Assembly (NCBI GenBank): GCA_013054445.1
Contig: JAAMPI010001597.1
Location: forward strand, 1 to 12,445
DNA from: Cudoniella acicularis
Lineage: Eukaryota; Ascomycota; Leotiomycetes; Helotiales; Helotiaceae
Direction of reading: 5' to 3'
Length of the DNA stretch: 12,445 nt
The notes under the pieces were generated by a model. That model was not told where the DNA came from and made no database searches. It was given only the letters and a program-made list of their open reading frames with translations. Every line of letters begins with the position of its first letter. Position 1 is the first letter of the stretch. Positions 8,653 to 12,445 of this stretch are shown piece after piece. The position numbers were made by a program, and so were the translations under genes.

Positions 8653-9100
8653 TGGACGAGACGGGATTGAGGATAGGGAACGACGAGATTGACTTAAGGA
8701 GTTATGAGGTGTTGGATACCAGATCTTTGGATCATCGGCAGGCGGCTCTTTCGGCTTATCTCATTGGTTGGAATTTCATGGAGGGGGGTGATTAGAAAAG
8801 AGGAAGATGATTGTTAATGATGTTGATGTCAACCATTTCTGTTATTTAAAAGAAATAGATGAGGTCTTTTCGTTGGCTAACTAGAGAATCCCATTCAGAA
8901 AGGGTGATTAATATTGAGTGGCTACCTAGGTAGGGTTCGACAGACCTTCCATTGCACCTCTCAATAGACTCGCAATTCTTTAGCAAGTACCAAATTGAGC
9001 CATTACAAATCATCAACCAGGCCTCAAATAAAACGACTCAAGGGGTTTCTGCAGAAGACCTTTAGAGTGCACCAAATAATTATATAGCGTCATGAAAGCC
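8653..9100. other. 3'-to-3' intergenic region of convergent genes
   Basis: This holds the 3' regions of the membrane-protein gene (+) and the DUF7730-like gene (-). No gene is seen. The one notable element is a 12-base perfect palindrome, CTACCTAGGTAG, at 8922-8933. Confidence 0.6.
8922..8933. repeat. CTACCTAGGTAG palindrome
   Basis: This is a perfect 12-base palindrome. The core ACCTAGG recurs at 3005-3011 and 3212-3218 near the dehydrogenase promoter, so the window holds three related copies. Confidence 0.5.
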
Positions 9101-9979
9101 CTAGGCCTCGTCAACATGTGAAGCAGGCCAAACCACAAGTCTAACCTCCGAATCAGTCCTAACAAGCGAACCATAAATCTCTACCTGATCCCTTCTCACC
9201 ACCAACTCATAAACCTTCAACCCCTTAACCTTCTCCATTGGCACTCGCACCTTCTCCATGTCATGCAGATACCCCACCTTCGGCCAGCGCGCAAAAACAC
9301 GAAGCTCTTGCAGGCCTTTCATATTAGCAAGAATATCCCAGACTGCTTGCCACGAGAGGTCATGGTAAGGAATCATGTCCCATCCCTCTACTGTGAGAGT
9401 TAAACGCTTAATGGCGTTGAGGTGAGATGGAGAGATGGAGCGGCTGAATTGGATGAGGTCGCTTGGGTGCGGGAAGTGGAAATGCGTGTTTTCGTATAAG
9501 AAAGGGATTGTTTCCTCATATCTATTTTTTTTTGGAGTTTTTACTTTCTTAATTAGTTTGAAGGATGAGGGAGAAATTTACAATTTCCGACAACTCCTCG
9601 ACAAACCCAGCATCCTTTCTGTATTGCCAGGAACATCCGGAGGTACCTTCCCAATATCCAAATTTTTTTTTTGAATATATCCACCCTCATTAGACCATCC
9701 CTCATCACAAGGGTATTGACTCTTGGGCAGCGCTTCGCTGCACGGATCTTCCCATGTGCAGAGATTCTTTCTTCTGTGAAGGCATTTCCAGTGGACGAGC
9801 TTGCCGTTTCTTTGGAGGATGTGTACGGTGTTTTGTAAGGAGTCGTTGAACATCGCGTATCTGTATATGAGATCTCGAATCTCTCGTGGCAAGTTGAAGA
9901 GGAGGCTGGTCGGTTTTTGAGCGCTTGTTTGTTGAGTTTTCTTCCATGACGCAAATATGTGGGAATAGCATGGTGACAT
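9101..9979 (-). CDS. DUF7730/2EXR-like fungal protein of unknown function
   Basis: There are two exons, 9979-9582 and 9521-9101, with a 60-base intron (9581-9522, GTAAAT...AATAG, branch-like ACTAAT). They join in frame to give 272 residues. The N-terminal block LLFNLPREIRDLIYRYAM (residues 26-43) is the signature of this F-box-like/2EXR-related fungal group. After a Cys/Trp-containing variable part, the splice restores the expected central motif LGLSRSCRKLYEETIPFLYE, which matches the family pattern LLxTCRxIYxExxPLLY. The motif continues as NTHFHFPHPSDLIQFSRSI, then HLNAIKRLTLTVEGWD. The C-terminal third (WQAVWDILANMKGLQELRV) has the usual leucine-rich-like pattern. The biochemical role of the family is unknown. 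A run of ten A bases (9672-9663 on the coding strand) lies inside exon 1, encoding part of IQKKN. The intron acceptor is preceded by nine A bases rather than pyrimidines. Confidence 0.85.
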
Positions 9980-10683
9980 TGTAAGTTCCCTTTTCCGTTT
10001 GGTGGGGAATCTAGGGATAGTTGCTAGTATTTTTTACTGTTCACTTTTGAGAACCTTGAGGATCGCAACGGCGAGGCTCGTGCTCTAGGCAGCGGGAGCA
10101 GAGAGACATGCATGAAATGCAGATGGTCATGCGATGCACGCATAGACAGCAGATGATTCGTCAATTGTAGATGACGTGAAATATAAGCACGTAAATGCGC
10201 TGCGCACAGGGATAAAAATTCTCATCTCGAAAACATTTTAGAGACTTGATATCATCTAGGAGTAGTTTTGAAGAAAGAATACGAATTTCAAACAAAAAGT
10301 AAGTTTTTTTCCAACTGAGCTCTCGATGCTGAAGAAAATTAGAGACAAAGGCGGCGTTAGCGGGTTGATCGATTTCCCAGCTGGTCCGTGCCACGAAGCC
10401 ACTTATAACACTTCAAAGAAGAAACACTATATTATCGTGGCATACTTTTCAAAAGAAGTTAATATAGGATTACGATTCTTCTTAAATTCCTTGGCTGTTA
10501 ATGTCATCTGTTCGTCTAATGGTTGAGTAAAGGGGTTGAAGTGTTTTATAGGAGTTTTGCTGATCTCATAGCTCTAGCTTAACCTTATCGTTCAAGTTCA
10601 GCTTCTTTAAAAGGTCTTGAAACCACACGCTTTCTCTCTTTACTAGCGCGATTCGCTTGAAGAATGACGTTATAAGCTATTCA

Positions 10684-10697
10684 CTACAAATTTGTAG
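10684..10697. repeat. 14-base perfect palindrome
   Basis: CTACAAATTTGTAG equals its reverse complement. About 35 bases downstream, an imperfect inverted repeat (GCAGGTA at 10727-10733, TACCCTGC at 10741-10748) encloses a TATAAAAAC sequence. Confidence 0.45.
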
Positions 10698-10903
10698 AAC
10701 AGCATCTCTGCACAGGTGGCGTACGTGCAGGTATAAAAACTACCCTGCTCGAGTGAGAAATCCTGTCATGCAATCCACCTTAGTCGTTGGCTATGACAAA
10801 GTTTAGGCGTATCAGCTCTTGAAAATAATTTTTGTAAAATGGAAGTCCCATCAGTATTTCTTCAATACTAATTACGTAGCTCACGAATGAGAAGTGTTCT
10901 ACT

Positions 10904-10918
10904 GTTCGAAGTTCGAAC
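10904..10918. repeat. 15-base palindrome GTTCGAA-G-TTCGAAC
   Basis: There are seven-base arms in perfect inverted symmetry around a single central G. No gene lies within 900 bases on either side. Confidence 0.45.
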
Positions 10919-11321
10919 TGGTGTTGAATTACATATCGTGAACGAATATGTTATATGACAGCACACTCTTCAGAAATCAAGTCTATCTGTCAAGCAACCC
11001 TTTCAAGTTTTATCAAAGCTAGAATCGGTACCTCCTTCGGTTAGAGCTTTAAGTGACGGCAGTGCCAGGTAAAAAGAATTCCCGAGGTCCTCGTTGAGAC
11101 AGTTACCGCACTCTTCTCATGTCGGGCTTGTTTTTCTCTTGAGACATTGTGGATGCTTTTTGTTATATAGCCCCTCACCCTAGGTTCTGAAAAAAACGAG
11201 GCAAGAAAAGGAAAGGTTTTCCGACCCCTATCCCTTTCTCGTTTGGCACCTGTTCAGGGGCTCGGCATCGCAATCCTTTGCAGCGGCGACAACAATTTTA
11301 TTTTGGTGCATGCTGCGATCG

Positions 11322-11360
11322 AACGATTATTGAAGTGGTGTTAATTGCAGAATAATCGTT
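11322..11360. repeat. hairpin-forming inverted repeat, 10-bp stem, 19-base loop
   Basis: AACGATTATT (11322-11331) is perfectly complementary to AATAATCGTT (11351-11360). It is the first of three hairpins in 160 bases. Confidence 0.55.
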
Positions 11361-11395
11361 GTGTGTTAATCATTAGGCATGAAAACAAAGAGGTT

Positions 11396-11414
11396 GTCGC
11401 GAAGTTATAGCGAC
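11396..11414. repeat. short hairpin, 5-bp stem
   Basis: GTCGC (11396-11400) pairs with GCGAC (11410-11414) across a nine-base loop. Alone it would be trivial; it is listed because it lies between two 10-bp hairpins. Confidence 0.3.
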
Positions 11415-11454
11415 GCACAGGCTTCTCATCGCTAACTCCCCACTCAAGCGCCTT

Positions 11455-11481
11455 TAATTTAGCGCATTGGTCGCTAAATTA
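11455..11481. repeat. hairpin-forming inverted repeat, 10-bp stem, 7-base loop
   Basis: TAATTTAGCG (11455-11464) is perfectly complementary to CGCTAAATTA (11472-11481). The seven-base loop is CATTGGT, giving a compact stable hairpin. The heptamer CGCTAAA recurs near 12085. Confidence 0.55.
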
Positions 11482-11991
11482 CAGCGTGCACCTCCCTGTA
11501 CTACTTGTGCTGTTTTCTCTAAACTGAGCACAATTGTCTAGACACACTCAACAAGCATAAAAATTAGAATACGCGATTTTTCTTTCCGAAGCATTTATTT
11601 ACGAGTGATGGACTTCGCATTTCAAGCTTCAAAATATCTCTGGATGGAGAAAGAAGTTTTTATTTGCAAAATTTCGGAATAAGAGTAAAGACGAGATAGA
11701 CAGCGAATGATTTCTTGACAGCAGTAAAGTTGACTGCCCGTCAATTTCGTAAAATTTTGGCACTTTGAGTAGAAGTAGTTCGTGGTCTCGCAGGGTGGTA
11801 GAAGCAAAGTAGGGTCTCTTCGGCATGTGTCTCGCTGTGCCTTCAACGCTGCCTGAAGAGCCCCGGAACGCAGTCAAAATTACTGGTGTTGATTTTTCTT
11901 TACCGGATACTGCCTGAATACGCCTTCCTTTTATATAATTTATTTTTCTAGTAGCAAGTCCGAACTTTCTATAGTATAGTAATGTTAAGAA

Positions 11992-12003
11992 CATAATATT
12001 ATG
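11992..12003. repeat. 12-base AT-rich palindrome
   Basis: CATAATATTATG is a perfect palindrome flanked by GTTAAGAA on the left and AACGTGATATTAAG on the right. In AT-rich DNA this can arise by chance. Confidence 0.3.
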
Positions 12004-12173
12004 AACGTGATATTAAGAATAGGATTCAAACTGTTTATTATTAATATATGTCGCTTTCGTGCCCCTGATACTTGGTCCGTGCGACGCTAAAGTCGTAAGT
12101 CTTATTAGACCCTACTAAGGGATAAGCCTTGTATGAGTTCTATAAGAAACAGCGCACTGATTAATGTCGTACA

Positions 12174-12445
12174 GTATCCGCTACGCTGCCACCAGGCGCG
12201 TCCTCCTCCGGAGCGTAATAACCGTTTATCCGGAGGAACACCAAAACCACGCTTCACTGTTTATATATAAATAAACTACTTCATTATTAAATTATACTAT
12301 AACCACGATACTAGAAGACACTGTTTTTGATTCTACTGATAAAGGAACCCTTAGGCCTAATACTAAGCTACTGCGTACGAAAGGGGACTTATTTTACCCT
12401 ATATAATTACCTAACTAGGGCTAGGAAATCAACCTACCAGACTAT
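12174..12445. mobile_element. possible decayed LTR-type repeat at right edge
   Basis: From about 12166 a TGTCGTACAG phrase begins a compositionally distinct stretch. It contains a GC-rich inverted repeat (TCCTCCGGA at 12204-12212, TCCGGAGGA at 12229-12237), then a TATATATAAATAAAC TATA-like element near 12260, then TA-dense sequence to the window end. This order resembles an LTR promoter region, but I see no matching second copy, no target duplication and no gag/pol frame. It could be unrelated AT-rich DNA. Confidence 0.2.

Larger units (their letters stand above)
9980..12445. other. 2.4 kb gene desert with palindromes and repeat-like DNA
   Basis: No frame on either strand exceeds 121 codons, and none resembles a known family. 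Overlapping minus-strand frames at 11994-11622 have mixed character but no motif, and could be residue of a decayed element. Base composition is AT-leaning, most strongly beyond 11900. I saw no tRNA or 5S rRNA. Short palindromes are frequent and are listed separately. Confidence 0.65.

Noticed and set aside
8920..8945. GGTTCGA resembling a tRNA T-loop
   Set aside because: No matching acceptor, D or anticodon arms fit around it.
11629..11994. 121-codon minus-strand frame and overlapping 74-codon frame
   Set aside because: They overlap in different frames in AT-leaning DNA with no recognisable domain. This is at most residue of a decayed element.

Overview
The window comes from a filamentous ascomycete genome (Pezizomycotina; Leotiomycetes is my guess, from feel only). 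Genes are monocistronic on both strands. They carry short introns of 49-81 bases with CTAAC/CTAAT-like branch points. The protein families are fungal: HET, 2EXR, DUF7730-like and a class C J-protein. There is no operon structure and no bacterial signal.

Left third (1-3.7 kb). The last exon of an unrecognised gene enters from the left edge (68-642, +). Behind it lies a broken 2EXR-family gene (1835-938, -), whose coding signal runs through all three minus frames with an internal stop. About 1.1 kb without a recognisable gene follows. Next is a well-formed promoter and first exon of a mitochondrial short-chain dehydrogenase/reductase (3232-3556, +). It stops at a plausible intron donor, and I find no second exon anywhere in the window.

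Middle (3.7-8.7 kb). A complete two-exon HET-domain gene (5806-3734, -) runs towards the truncated dehydrogenase, its stop codon 177 bases from the orphaned donor. After a 0.7 kb spacer comes a divergent pair sharing a 563-base promoter. One is a four-exon J-domain co-chaperone (7366-6491, -), whose last intron appears to be of the rare GC-AG type. The other is a two-exon Ser/His/Gly-rich protein with a single membrane segment (7930-8652, +). These look like conserved housekeeping-type genes beside a rearranged, accessory-type segment.

Right third (8.7-12.4 kb). A complete two-exon DUF7730-like gene (9979-9101, -) is convergent with the membrane-protein gene. The remaining 2.4 kb holds no credible gene. 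It is AT-leaning and contains several perfect palindromes, including two 10-base-pair hairpins within 160 bases (11322-11481). Its right end resembles decayed repeat or LTR-type DNA.

Functionally, the HET gene suggests non-self recognition or regulated cell death, and the J-protein suggests Hsp70 chaperoning. The 2EXR and DUF7730-like families are expanded, fast-evolving fungal families of unknown role. The mix of one intact HET gene, one decayed 2EXR gene, one amputated dehydrogenase and a repeat-like desert indicates a locus with a history of rearrangement. I found no clearly new biological system. The items most worth checking are the truncated dehydrogenase facing the HET gene, the GC-AG intron, and the hairpin cluster.
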